Below are positions 24,478 to 32,997 of a stretch of DNA of 47,659 bases, piece by piece; the first letter of the stretch is position 1, and the number at the start of each line of letters is the position of its first letter. Below the pieces are notes generated by a model that searched no databases, was not told the DNA's origin, and worked only from the letters and a program-made list of their open reading frames with translations. The stretch comes from Ruminococcus flavefaciens (GTDB lineage: Bacteria; Bacillota; Clostridia; Oscillospirales; Ruminococcaceae): NCBI RefSeq assembly GCF_900143025.1, contig NZ_FRCT01000022.1, positions 1 through 47,659 of the forward strand, given 5' to 3'. The position numbers and the translations under genes were made by a program.

Positions 24478-27096
24478 CTACATTATGAGAGAGCTGACAA
24501 GGGGTATCGCAAAGCTGAAGCCCAATGCTGTAAGGAGCTGCGCTATGTTCGGTGTTACAGTGCTGAATACCATTTGCAGCTGTGGTATCATCACTGCTGC
24601 TGCAAGTACGGCTACGGACAGTACCACAGCTCCCACAAGCTTCATATTGCCAAAGGGATTCATGCGGAATACAGACCTGCGCTCGGAACGGCACTCGAAT
24701 ACGTGTACGAGCTGGGATACCACAAGTGTGATAAGTGCAGCGGTGCGGCAGGCTTCCAGTGAGCCGCCCATACGCATTACAGCAGTGAAGCTCGCAAGGG
24801 TGGAAAGTCCGATGAATACGCCCCTTATGACTATCTTCCACATAAGTCCCCCTGCGAAAAAGCCCTCGCCCGAACGCCGCGGCGGACGGCTCATAATATC
24901 GCTTTCAGGCGGCTCCATACCAAGTGCTACCGCAGGAAGTCCGTCTGTTACAAGGTTCACAAGGAGTATCTGCACGGGCAGCAGTATTATGGGCATTCCC
25001 ATGACTATGCCCAGAAACATGGTCAGGACCTCGCCTATATTGCAGGACAGCAGATACCGCACGAACTTACGTATATTTGCATATACGCACCGCCCCTGTT
25101 CAACTGCGTTAACAAGTGTGGCAAGGTTGTCGTCCATGAGTATCACATCTGCTGCCTGCTTTGTTACGTCAGTTCCCGTAACTCCCATAGCTACGCCTAC
25201 ATCAGCCTCCTTGACCGCAGGAGCATCGTTTACTCCGTCCCCTGTCATGGTGACTATCTCTCCGCGGCGCTTGAAGCTCTTGACTATGCGCAGCTTATGT
25301 ACGGGCTCAACACGGGCAAATACCGTATATTTTCCGATATTCCGGTCAAGCTCATCGTCTGTGAGCTTATCCAGCTCTGCACCTGTTATAGCCATGCCGC
25401 CTTTAAGCAGTCCTGCTTTTTTCGCAACTGCTACGGCGGTTTTTTTGTGGTCGCCCGTTATCATAACTGTTTTCACGGAGGCAGAAGCACACTTGCGTAT
25501 TGCTGTTTTCGCCTCCTCACGGGGAGGGTCGGTCATGCCTGCAAAGCCCAAGAACATGAGGTTCCCGCGGTCAGGCTCAAAGCTTTCCGAGGTGCAGACC
25601 ACAAGTGCAAGAACTCTCAGAGCCTTGTCGGACATTTCCCCGACCTTTTCTTCAAGCTGCCTGCGGACAGCAGCCGTCATAGGTGCTGCATTGCCGCTTT
25701 CGTCCATATATTGCGAACATCTCGGCAGAAGGACTTCCTCCGCGCCCTTGAAATATATGCGCTTTTCGCTGCCGCATACACAGTGTACAGCCATGAAACG
25801 CGTCTCGCTGTCAAAGGGGTATTCCTCAATAATCCGTGAAGCGTCCGAAAGCGACTCCCTTGTTATGCCTGCCTTTGCAGCGGCAATGAGCAGGGCAGCT
25901 TCCGTAGGGTCGCCTGTTACGCTCCATTCACCCTTCCCTGCAAGAACTCCTCTGTTGCGGCTTTTAGGTGCTTCCTGCACTCTTATCTCAGCCGTTGAGC
26001 ACAGGACTCCGCATCGCAGAGCTTCTGTGAGAGACTTCTCGGTAATGGGATTTACTGCGATATTATCCCCCTTTGTGACCGCTCCGCTGACTCTGTAGCC
26101 CATGCCGCTGAAGCTGTAATCCTCCGATACCGTGGAAAGCTCCGTTACGGTCATTCTGTTTTCGGTGATAGTTCCCGTTTTATCGGAGCATATCACAGAC
26201 GTACAGCCGAGAGTCTCGACACTGTGGAGCTTATTCACAAGAGCCTTCTGCTTCAGCATACGATTTACCGCAAGTGCAAGGGCAATAGTCACCGTTGCAG
26301 GCAGTCCCTCGGGAATTGCGGCTATGGCTATGGTTATTCCCGTCATAAGCATATCAAAAACGTTTTCGCCCCTGAGTACTCCTGCTGCAAAAACTGCTGC
26401 GCACACCACAAGGCATATTATGGCTACCGCTTTTCCAAGCTCTGCAAGACGTTTTTGCAGGGGAGTTGCTTCGCTGTCGATATCCGTGAGCATTTCCGAA
26501 ATCCTGCCCATTTGCGTACTTTTTCCCGTTGCTATGACCTCTGCGCGGCAGGTCCCCTTTGTTGCGGAAGCTCCGCAGTAGACTATATTGGATTTGTTCA
26601 GTGAATTGTCCCTGTCAGCGGTATCACCTGCCACCTTGCCTACTGCCGTAGACTCGCCCGTAAGTATTGACTCGTCGGTGAAAAAGCCTGCCGCCTTCAG
26701 CACAACTGCGTCCGCAGGGATACGGTCTCCTGCTTCAAGCTCGATGATATCCCCTGTTACAAGCTTAGCTGCGTCTATTTCTTTAAGCCTTCCGTCACGC
26801 CAGCACTTTGCCGTGGGAGATGTCATGGAACGCAGAGCTTCGAGAGTATGCTCCGTGCGGTACTCCTGTACAAAGCCGAGTATCGCGTTCAGGAGCACGA
26901 TGAGTATTATCGTCACCGCATCGGATATCTCTCCCAGCAGTACCGATACCACCGTCGCCGCAAGAAGTATCATCACCATTATGTCCTTGAACTGCCCTAA
27001 AAATATCTTCATAGGACCCGTTTTCCTGCTTTCGCCGAAAACATTGCCGCCCTCAGCAAGCAGCCTTTCGGCTGCTTCTTTTTCAGTAAGACCCAT
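24478..27096 (-). CDS. Ca2+-type P-type ATPase (SERCA/PMCA-like)
   Basis: An 872-residue cation pump. Motifs in order: the N-terminal cation-ATPase domain, TGES near residue 147, PEGLPATVT near 262 (the SERCA-type transmembrane-4 Ca2+ site), phosphorylated Asp305 in CSDKTGT, and the hinge TGDGVNDAP. This set indicates calcium or a similar divalent cation as substrate. The protein ends SSLIM, with its last codons and stop TAG inside a GTAGGGGACGGCG repeat copy, so its C-terminal tail may have been trimmed by that insertion. About 340 bp of palindromic sequence lies upstream. Confidence 0.9.
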   Translation of the reverse strand: MGLTEKEAAERLLAEGGNVFGESRKTGPMKIFLGQFKDIMVMILLAATVVSVLLGEISDAVTIILIVLLNAILGFVQEYRTEHTLEALRSMTSPTAKCWRDGRLKEIDAAKLVTGDIIELEAGDRIPADAVVLKAAGFFTDESILTGESTAVGKVAGDTADRDNSLNKSNIVYCGASATKGTCRAEVIATGKSTQMGRISEMLTDIDSEATPLQKRLAELGKAVAIICLVVCAAVFAAGVLRGENVFDMLMTGITIAIAAIPEGLPATVTIALALAVNRMLKQKALVNKLHSVETLGCTSVICSDKTGTITENRMTVTELSTVSEDYSFSGMGYRVSGAVTKGDNIAVNPITEKSLTEALRCGVLCSTAEIRVQEAPKSRNRGVLAGKGEWSVTGDPTEAALLIAAAKAGITRESLSDASRIIEEYPFDSETRFMAVHCVCGSEKRIYFKGAEEVLLPRCSQYMDESGNAAPMTAAVRRQLEEKVGEMSDKALRVLALVVCTSESFEPDRGNLMFLGFAGMTDPPREEAKTAIRKCASASVKTVMITGDHKKTAVAVAKKAGLLKGGMAITGAELDKLTDDELDRNIGKYTVFARVEPVHKLRIVKSFKRRGEIVTMTGDGVNDAPAVKEADVGVAMGVTGTDVTKQAADVILMDDNLATLVNAVEQGRCVYANIRKFVRYLLSCNIGEVLTMFLGIVMGMPIILLPVQILLVNLVTDGLPAVALGMEPPESDIMSRPPRRSGEGFFAGGLMWKIVIRGVFIGLSTLASFTAVMRMGGSLEACRTAALITLVVSQLVHVFECRSERRSVFRMNPFGNMKLVGAVVLSVAVLAAAVMIPQLQMVFSTVTPNIAQLLTALGFSFAIPLVSSLIM

Positions 27097-27202
27097 ACCT
27101 TCACCCTTTCACATACCTTTGTCCTTACAGGATATGCTCGGTGTGGGACAAATATGACCTATTTCAACGGTCGGTGCGGTCGGTGTCGGCAGAAATGAAA
27201 AG

Positions 27203-27425
27203 GGCGCACAATGTGCGCCTCAGCTTATCGAAAAAGTGGTTTTACCAATGAAGGGGATTCCAAAGGGACTGTGTTCCTTTGGCAGAGTCCAGAGGCAGCG
27301 CCTCTGGTGGGGCATGGGGCAAAGCCCCATACATAGCCTCAAAGCGCTTCGCAAAGGGTGAATCAAAAAACAGTCCGGTGGACTGTTTTTTGAGAGGGAA
27401 CGCCTTGCAAGTGAAGGCGTTCCCT
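27203..27425. repeat. array of at least six consecutive palindromes
   Basis: In order: GGCGCACAATGTGCGCC (27203-27220), CCAAAGG...CCTTTGG (27260-27282), CCAGAGGCAGCGCCTCTGG (27289-27307), ATGGGGCAAAGCCCCAT (27314-27330), AAAAAACAGTCC...TTTTTT (27365-27391), and AGGGAACGCC...GGCGTTCCCT (27395-27425). The fifth is a bidirectional terminator shape for the flanking minus-strand gene. No gene was found in 27097-27439. Confidence 0.8.
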
Positions 27426-27439
27426 TAATAAAATAGGTT

Positions 27440-28180
27440 TTATTCTGTAAATATCTCATCGTAAGCATACCAGTAAAGCGTATCAAGGGTATCCTTTTTG
27501 CCTGCGCTTCCGCCGTAGCCGTTAATGGAATAACGACGTGGGTTACTCGTGCCGTAGGGATAGGTACCTATGCGGACGGAGTGGTTTGTCCAGCTCTTTG
27601 CAGCGGCGGCGTACTCAACAGAGCCGTTTCTTATAATGACAAAGTATTCTACCTCGTCTGCGCTGCTGTAGTAAGTCTTCATACGCTGTCTGAAGTCTCC
27701 TGCATCAAATGGAACGGCTGCATCGGACTCGGGGTCGGAACTTACGATATAGAGTCCCTTTATGTTCTTTTCCTCCTCGTTGAGCTCCGCAAGAACGTGG
27801 TCGGCAGCTTTGCGTATATCGTTCGCATAGTTGTTTGCATCTATCTGTGCAGCTTTTACCCTGTAGCCCTGTACAGCAGGCACTAAAATCGCAGTTGTGA
27901 CCATGATTATGAATATAACAGGTATTATTATCGCCCATATCCATGCGTTGCTCTTTTTTTCGGGCGGATATGAGATGTACTGATAGGGATACGGATCATA
28001 TGGCGGAGGATAGTTTGAAGGCGGCTGCATACCGTTATTGGGATATTGTCCGTATTGCTGCGGATATCCGTTTATATAGGGCTGCTGAGCATTGCTGCTG
28101 CCCTGCATAGGCGGCGACGATGTACAGCTGCATTTTTCGCCTTCTGCAAGCTGTCTGCCGCATTGTGTGCAGTATGGCAT
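27440..28180 (-). CDS. zinc-ribbon, Pro-rich, single-span membrane protein
   Basis: A 246-residue protein. It begins with an N-terminal zinc ribbon (YCTQCGRQL, then CSC at about residues 4-19). A Tyr/Pro/Gln-rich linker follows to about residue 72, then one membrane segment (about 78-104) ending in a pilin-like AVQGYRVKAAQID stretch, and a C-terminal extracytoplasmic domain of about 140 residues. Exact role unknown. It is 12 bp downstream of the AEC transporter gene, so the two are probably one transcript. Confidence 0.7.
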   Translation of the reverse strand: MPYCTQCGRQLAEGEKCSCTSSPPMQGSSNAQQPYINGYPQQYGQYPNNGMQPPSNYPPPYDPYPYQYISYPPEKKSNAWIWAIIIPVIFIIMVTTAILVPAVQGYRVKAAQIDANNYANDIRKAADHVLAELNEEEKNIKGLYIVSSDPESDAAVPFDAGDFRQRMKTYYSSADEVEYFVIIRNGSVEYAAAAKSWTNHSVRIGTYPYGTSNPRRYSINGYGGSAGKKDTLDTLYWYAYDEIFTE

Positions 28181-28192
28181 GATATCACTCCT

Positions 28193-29149
28193 TTAAATGT
28201 AGTTAAGTGTTTTCAGTATGAACAGCCAGCCTGTCAGCGTAAACGCGCTGCAAAGAGTCGTAAGCATAACGGCAAAGGCTGTTACAGTTCCCTTATGACC
28301 AAGATTTTTTGCCATTACAAAACAGCTTCCCGTAGTCGCACTGCCAAGCATTACCAGTATAGCTATAAGCTTTTCGCCGCGGAAACCCAGCTTTACTGCC
28401 ACAGGCAGGAATATCGAGCAGAACAGCACAAGCTTGATAAAGGCTATGCCTGCGGTCACGGGCAGTTTTCCCTTTGCTTCGCCGAACTTCACAGAAGCTC
28501 CCAGAGCTATGAGCGACAGAGGAGTTGCCATATTTCCCAGATAGGTCACGGATTTGCTGAGTATGACGGGCTGAGGTATTTTTAGCAGCGACCATGCTAT
28601 ACCGACGATTATTCCGAGGATTATGGGATTTGTGGCTATGCTTTTCAGTGTATTCAGTGCAAGCGCTTTTTTGCCCCTGCTCTTATCCTTATCGGGAGAT
28701 GTCACGGCAAGAGTCGTAACGGCTATGATATTGTAAAGCGGAACTGTTCCTACTATCATCAGAGCCGCCATAGTCGAATGACCGTAGATATTATTTACGA
28801 AGGCAATTCCGAGTATCGCGGCACTGCTTCGGTAGGAAGCCTGTATTATCTCGCCGCGCTCCGACTTTTCCTTTGTCATGAGCGAGTAAAGCACCGCTAT
28901 GCCTACACTCAGCAAGGTAACGCACATACAGAACAGTACGAAGCCGCCGTTCCATACCGAGCGAAAATCCGCAGTTGACAGATCCATGAACAGCAGTGCG
29001 GGAAGAAGTGTGCGGAATACGAATTTATTTATCTGCGCCGTTGAGTGGTCGTCAAGCAGCTTTACCCTATGCACGAACCAGCCGAATACCATCATAAGAA
29101 ATACAGGAACAGTGGCATTAAGGCTGAATATGAGATTTTTCAGAAACAA
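28193..29149 (-). CDS. AEC-family transporter (auxin efflux carrier type)
   Basis: A 318-residue membrane protein with about ten hydrophobic segments in the two-fold repeat of the AEC family. It opens NATVPVFLMMVFGWFVHRVK and has the typical NPIILGIIVGIAWSLLKIP and MATPLSLIALGASV signatures. Bacterial members export or import carboxylates such as malate; the substrate here is not known. It is divergently oriented to spoVAD across a 244-bp interval containing a 12-bp palindrome. Confidence 0.88.
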   Translation of the reverse strand: MFLKNLIFSLNATVPVFLMMVFGWFVHRVKLLDDHSTAQINKFVFRTLLPALLFMDLSTADFRSVWNGGFVLFCMCVTLLSVGIAVLYSLMTKEKSERGEIIQASYRSSAAILGIAFVNNIYGHSTMAALMIVGTVPLYNIIAVTTLAVTSPDKDKSRGKKALALNTLKSIATNPIILGIIVGIAWSLLKIPQPVILSKSVTYLGNMATPLSLIALGASVKFGEAKGKLPVTAGIAFIKLVLFCSIFLPVAVKLGFRGEKLIAILVMLGSATTGSCFVMAKNLGHKGTVTAFAVMLTTLCSAFTLTGWLFILKTLNYI

Positions 29150-29281
29150 AAATTATCACTACCTTATTGTGAGCGTCCGAGTCAATGGACTTTTTTACCT
29201 TTTATGTTTTGTCTCATTCATTATAGCATATTTTCGCATTATGTGCAATATCAGGCAGCCGAAGTCAACTCAAACAGGGAC

Positions 29282-29307
29282 TTATATTTTCCGCACGGAA
29301 AATATAA
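29282..29307. repeat. 12-bp perfect palindrome in the AEC/spoVAD interval
   Basis: TTATATTTTCCG (29282-29293) and CGGAAAATATAA (29296-29307) are exact complements around CA. It could be an operator or a weak bidirectional terminator. Confidence 0.5.
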
Positions 29308-29342
29308 AAGCCTATTAACGCAGCAGATATGTCCGACATTTT

Positions 29343-29371
29343 GAATATTTGCGTTTTTTTGTCACATAATA
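29343..29371 (+). promoter_or_regulatory. sigma-G/F-like promoter of spoVAD
   Basis: GAATA (29343-29347) and CATAATA (29365-29371) are spaced by 17 nt. They fit the GHATR / CATNHTA pattern of forespore sigma factors. This agrees with the sporulation role of the following genes. Confidence 0.55.
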
Positions 29372-29393
29372 GCTCCGAAACGGAGGTATCATC

Positions 29394-30407
29394 ATGGCAA
29401 AACGTATCGACAGAGGAGTTTTTCAGACAGAAACTCCCGTAAAAATAAAAAGCTATGCAGCTGTTGTGGGCGAAAAAGAGGGACAGGGACCTCTCGGCAG
29501 CTGCTTCGATAAGGTAGTCTCAGACAGCCATTTCGGCAAGGCTACGTGGGAACAGGCGGAAAGCCGCTTCCAGCTTGAAGCTGTGGGACTTGCCCTGAGA
29601 AAGGCTCAGCTTACAGAAAATGACCTTGACGTTATATGTGCAGGCGACCTCATCAATCAGTGCATAGGCTCGGCTTACAGCATGAGAGAGCTTGCTGTCC
29701 CGTTTCTCGGGCTATACGGTGCCTGCTCCACTATGGCTGAAGGTCTCCTCATCGCTTCTGTCCTTACAGACTGCGGTCTTGCAGAAAATGCTGCGGCTGT
29801 TACCTCTTCTCATTTTTCAACGGCAGAAAGGCAGTTCCGCTTTCCCCTGTCCTACGGCGGTCAGCGTACTCCCACAGCTCAGTGGACCTGTACTGCTTCG
29901 GGTGCAGTCATTCTTTCCCGTGACAGCGGCACTGCAAGTATTGTCGGAGGGTGTGTAGGCAGGATAGCTGACCTCAATATCTGCGATATAAACAATATGG
30001 GAAGTGCAATGGCTCCTGCTGCCGCAGATACTATTTCTCGCTATCTCTCGGCAACTGATACTTCTCCTGCGGATTATGACTTCATAGTTACAGGTGATCT
30101 GGGACTCGTGGGAAGTAAGCTCCTCCTCGATATCCTTATGAAGCAGGGCATTGATATCTCTGCTCAGCACCGTGACTGCGGCGCAATGATATTCGATCCC
30201 GAGTCTCAGGATACACACTGCGGCGGCTCGGGCTGCGGCTGCGGAGCAAGCGTGCTCTGCGGAAATTTCCTGCCTATGCTCGAACGTGACGAGATTCACA
30301 GTATTCTATTTGCGGCTACAGGCGCTCTTATGTCGCCTATGTCAATGCAGCAGGGAGAAAGTATACCTGCTATCTCACATTTGATCCATATCAGAAAGGA
30401 TAGATAA
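29394..30407 (+). CDS. spoVAD: stage V sporulation protein AD
   Basis: A 337-residue thiolase-fold protein of the spore DPA channel complex; SpoVAD binds dipicolinic acid. Sequence signs: GPLGSCFDKV near residue 35, AGDLINQCIGSAYSMRELAV, and the glycine/cysteine-rich GGSGCGCGASVLCG near the C-terminus. GGAGG precedes the ATG. spoVAE follows after 1 bp. spoVAC, which usually sits upstream, is not adjacent here. Confidence 0.93.
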   Translation: MAKRIDRGVFQTETPVKIKSYAAVVGEKEGQGPLGSCFDKVVSDSHFGKATWEQAESRFQLEAVGLALRKAQLTENDLDVICAGDLINQCIGSAYSMRELAVPFLGLYGACSTMAEGLLIASVLTDCGLAENAAAVTSSHFSTAERQFRFPLSYGGQRTPTAQWTCTASGAVILSRDSGTASIVGGCVGRIADLNICDINNMGSAMAPAAADTISRYLSATDTSPADYDFIVTGDLGLVGSKLLLDILMKQGIDISAQHRDCGAMIFDPESQDTHCGGSGCGCGASVLCGNFLPMLERDEIHSILFAATGALMSPMSMQQGESIPAISHLIHIRKDR

Positions 30408-30408
30408 T

Positions 30409-30771
30409 ATGCTCTGGGATATATTAAAGGCTTTTCTTGTCGGCGGTGCTGTATGCGCCGTGGGACAGCTCCTCATAGACTTCACTAAACTCACACCTGC
30501 AAGAATACTCACGGGCTTCGTTGTAGCAGGTGTCATCCTCTCCGCTATCGGACTCTACAAGCCCTTTGCCGACTTCGCAGGCGCAGGTGCTACAGTACCT
30601 ATCACGGGCTTTGGTCATCTCCTTGCCGAGGGCATAAGAAAAACCATCGAAAACGATGGTCTCCTCGGTATATTCACAGGCGGTCTTACCGCGGCAGCAG
30701 GCGGTGTGACTGCTGCACTTCTGTTCGGTCTGACTGCTTCTTTTTTGTTCAAGCAAAGGGATAAGTCCTGA
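30409..30771 (+). CDS. spoVAE: stage V sporulation protein AE (SpoVAEb)
   Basis: A 120-residue membrane protein with about four hydrophobic segments. It shows the SpoVAC/SpoVAE family signature GAVCAVGQLLIDFTKLTP at the start and ITGFGHLLAEGI near residue 67. It is part of the inner-membrane channel that moves Ca-dipicolinate into the forespore. It is located one base after spoVAD, without its own promoter. Confidence 0.9.
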   Translation: MLWDILKAFLVGGAVCAVGQLLIDFTKLTPARILTGFVVAGVILSAIGLYKPFADFAGAGATVPITGFGHLLAEGIRKTIENDGLLGIFTGGLTAAAGGVTAALLFGLTASFLFKQRDKS

Positions 30772-30776
30772 ATCGG

Positions 30777-31220
30777 CTATTTTATGAGAGTTCCGTGATA
30801 GTGACATTCGTATATCACTTCTCCTCTGTACGCTATCACCTCATAGCCCTGAAACCATTCAAAATCGCCCTTTACCGTGCTTTTGTACGTGTAATCGCCG
30901 TCCCTGTACTCGCAGGGACCGCGGAAAGGCTTGTCAGCAGGCACCTGCAAAAGCGCTTCCTTCAGAAAATCACCGCTGAATGGCTCTCCTATGACCTGCC
31001 CTGCGTAATTCATGCTCCAATAAGGCTTTCCGCTTATCCAGACAGCCTCCTCCCCGGCAAACTGAGCTCCGCCAAGATAGGTGTCGATATATCTCAGCTC
31101 ACCCTCGCTGTATTCCAGATCATGAGACTCCGGTCGGCTCGGAACAGTTTCTGCACCCTTCCCTGCATACGTCGCCCTTTTCGCCCTCATAAGAAACTCT
31201 ATTACTTCGTCTTTCTCCAT
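30777..31220 (-). CDS. DUF5680 protein
   Basis: A 147-residue soluble protein. The pattern FLMRAKRATYAGKGAE, then SHDLEY, YIDTYLGG, FAGEEAVW and WSMNYAG, followed by an ECHYHGTLIK end, is that of DUF5680. The function of the family is unknown. A 5-bp gap separates its stop from the stop of spoVAE, so the two are convergent. Its upstream interval (31221-31374) shows no gene. Confidence 0.8.
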   Translation of the reverse strand: MEKDEVIEFLMRAKRATYAGKGAETVPSRPESHDLEYSEGELRYIDTYLGGAQFAGEEAVWISGKPYWSMNYAGQVIGEPFSGDFLKEALLQVPADKPFRGPCEYRDGDYTYKSTVKGDFEWFQGYEVIAYRGEVIYECHYHGTLIK

Positions 31221-31374
31221 TTTCCTTCCTCCCGCATCAGCTTTTCATGCTTTATTTTATCATATATTTAAACCCTTGTCAATGCTGCTGTTGTAAATTG
31301 TGCTCTCTTAAGCTGTAAGCAAATACACTTATTTGTACAAGTCTACAAATAAATATTTTTTTTCGCCTTTATGC

Positions 31375-31403
31375 TTGACTTTTACCCGTTTTTATAATAT
31401 AAT
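31375..31403 (+). promoter_or_regulatory. promoter of the tRNA-Met/tRNA-Glu transcript
   Basis: TTGACT (31375-31380) and TATAAT (31398-31403) are spaced by 17 nt, about 33 nt upstream of tRNA-Met. Confidence 0.85.
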
Positions 31404-31436
31404 AATTTAGTCGCAGGTGACGGCACTAATTTATAT

Positions 31437-31513
31437 GGCGGCATAGCTCAGTTGGCTAGAGTACTCGGTTCATACCCGATTGGTCGTTGGTTCGAATCCT
31501 ACTGCCGCTACCA
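31437..31513 (+). tRNA. tRNA-Met (anticodon CAT)
   Basis: A 77-nt cloverleaf with acceptor GGCGGCA pairing TGCCGCT, D arm AGCTCAGTTGGCTAGAG, anticodon loop TTCATAC and T arm GGTTCGAATCC, with CCA encoded. It resembles elongator tRNA-Met of Firmicutes; a tRNA-Ile with lysidine is less likely. Confidence 0.93.
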
Positions 31514-31517
31514 TTAT

Positions 31518-31589
31518 GGCCCGTTGGTCAAGAGGTTAAGACATCGCCCTTTCACGGCGGAATCATGGGTTCAATTCCCGTACGGGTCA
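31518..31589 (+). tRNA. tRNA-Glu (anticodon TTC), 3' CCA lost at the integration site
   Basis: Acceptor GGCCCGT pairs ACGGGTC; the anticodon loop is CTTTCAC. The gene now ends ...GGGTCA followed by TCC, so CCA is not encoded. The other copy of the attachment repeat at 45622-45641 is followed by CCA, the native end of the gene. The integrative element entered here. Confidence 0.93.
31570..31589 (+). repeat. left attachment repeat (attL core)
   Basis: A 20-bp sequence within the 3' end of tRNA-Glu, identical to 45622-45641. Confidence 0.9.
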
Positions 31590-31601
31590 TCCTTACAAAG
31601 G

Positions 31602-31643
31602 CTCCTAAATGACGATATATCGTTGTTTAGGAGTTCTTTTTTT
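31602..31643. terminator. bidirectional terminator just inside the element
   Basis: CTCCTAAA...TTTAGGAG with an inner ACGATATATCGT palindrome, followed by a T-rich tract. It lies between tRNA-Glu and the convergent integrase gene and replaces the native tRNA terminator, which is now at 45673-45702. Confidence 0.85.
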
Positions 31644-31659
31644 ACCCTGATACGGCTTC

Positions 31660-31679
31660 TGTCCTTTATTTGTCCTTTA
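31660..31679 (+). repeat. subterminal repeat, left (candidate integrase arm site)
   Basis: TGTCCTTTATTTGTCCTTTA, two TGTCCTTTR units. It recurs with one mismatch at 45485-45504 near the other end. It overlaps the integrase stop codon. Confidence 0.65.
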
Positions 31680-32876
31680 TAAGGTCTTAGACCGTCCTTT
31701 GCCAGTATCGGGCTTTTTGAAGTCAAGAACCGAAGCTATCGCTTCACTTGCCCTTGCTTGAGCCTGATTGAATACATGACAGTAGATAGAAGTCGTAGTT
31801 GTTATCGTTGAGTGACCTAACGCTCCTGACACAGCTGCTGCGTCCACACCCTTGTTAATAAGAGCCGAAGCATAGAAGTGTCGCAGGGAATGTATGTCAC
31901 AGAATCGGAAATTGTTTTCCTCACAGAATTCTCTGAGCCAGAAATATGGTGTATTGTTGTTCATCGGCTCTCCATTCCACTTAACGAATAAACGATCATA
32001 ATCTATCCACTTCGTACCAAGAGTAATACGCTCCTCGTCCTGTTCTGCCTTGTATTCACGCAACAGATCCATTACGTTCTGAGGAAATTTCAGTGAACGC
32101 TGAGACTTTTTTGTTTTGGTTGTATCAGTGTAAATACCCTTGGAAGCGGTATAATTGCTTGTTCTGCGGACACTAATAACACAATTGTCCCAGTCTATGT
32201 CCTTCCATTCAAGTCCAAGCATTTCCCCGCGTCTGAATCCGCTGTATATTGCCAGAGTGACGAAAACGCGGTATTTCAGCGGCGCGTTCTCGAGGATCTG
32301 AAAGAGCTTTTCAACTTCTTCAAGAGTGTAGATATCTTTCTCCTTCTTCTCTCCCTTTGGAACAGTTACACGCCTGCAGGGATTATCAATAAGCATTTCC
32401 ATCTTTAATGCATAACTAAATACATCGCTGATGAAGCTCAGGTGGTGAACCGCTGTCTTTCTCGACAGCGGTTTTCCGTTTTTAAGGCTCTTTCCGTTAA
32501 GTGCCAGATCGTTGATGAACTGTTGGATATGACGGCTCGTGACCTTATCAAGCCTGAGATGACCGATTGCAGGATAAACTCTTACAGTGAGCTGCTTCAT
32601 ACGCTCATATGACGTATTTCTGAGGTTGAGCTTTGCATATTCCTCGAACCACTGCTCGGCAAAGTCCTGAAACTTCACATTTGCCGTAACCTGTCCTTTC
32701 ATACATTTATCCTCAAACAGGATAGCTTGCCTCTGAAGTTCCTTTTCAAGCTGAATCTTACTCATTCCGTCCACAGGCTTCCAAGACATAGTCTGAATAA
32801 CCTGATTGCCTGATGTGTCATATCCGCAGGAAACTCTTATCTGATAGGTGTTTCCTCTTTTTCTTATAGTAGCCAT
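31677..32876 (-). CDS. int: tyrosine-type site-specific integrase
   Basis: A 399-residue recombinase that would catalyse insertion and excision of the element. It has an N-terminal arm-binding domain (MATIRKRGNTYQIRVSCG), a core-binding SAM-like domain and a catalytic domain with Arg in SGFRRGEM, HSLRHFY (His-x-x-Arg), LGHSTI and the nucleophile Tyr in TSIYCHV. All catalytic residues are present, so it looks intact. GGAG precedes the ATG. It reads toward tRNA-Glu, as is usual for tRNA-targeting elements. Confidence 0.95.
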   Translation of the reverse strand: MATIRKRGNTYQIRVSCGYDTSGNQVIQTMSWKPVDGMSKIQLEKELQRQAILFEDKCMKGQVTANVKFQDFAEQWFEEYAKLNLRNTSYERMKQLTVRVYPAIGHLRLDKVTSRHIQQFINDLALNGKSLKNGKPLSRKTAVHHLSFISDVFSYALKMEMLIDNPCRRVTVPKGEKKEKDIYTLEEVEKLFQILENAPLKYRVFVTLAIYSGFRRGEMLGLEWKDIDWDNCVISVRRTSNYTASKGIYTDTTKTKKSQRSLKFPQNVMDLLREYKAEQDEERITLGTKWIDYDRLFVKWNGEPMNNNTPYFWLREFCEENNFRFCDIHSLRHFYASALINKGVDAAAVSGALGHSTITTTTSIYCHVFNQAQARASEAIASVLDFKKPDTGKGRSKTL

Positions 32877-32997
32877 AAAATATTCTCCTTTGATATCATA
32901 AGTTATGGCATACTCCTGTATGCCGTTATTATAACACTTCTGCGCTTTAAAGTCAAGACAGGATACACAAAGAGCGACTATCTTATAACAAGATAGC

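Noticed and set aside
24485..26098. 537-codon plus-strand open frame
   Set aside because: It lies wholly antisense to the P-type ATPase, whose motifs are all present. The translation is Ser/Pro/Thr-rich with no domain, the usual result of reading a GC-rich gene backwards.
1540..27425. CRISPR array
   Set aside because: The repeats are palindromic, dispersed and irregularly spaced, without uniform spacers, and no cas genes are present.
31452..31682. 76-codon open frame over the tRNA genes
   Set aside because: It is a translation of tRNA-Met and tRNA-Glu.
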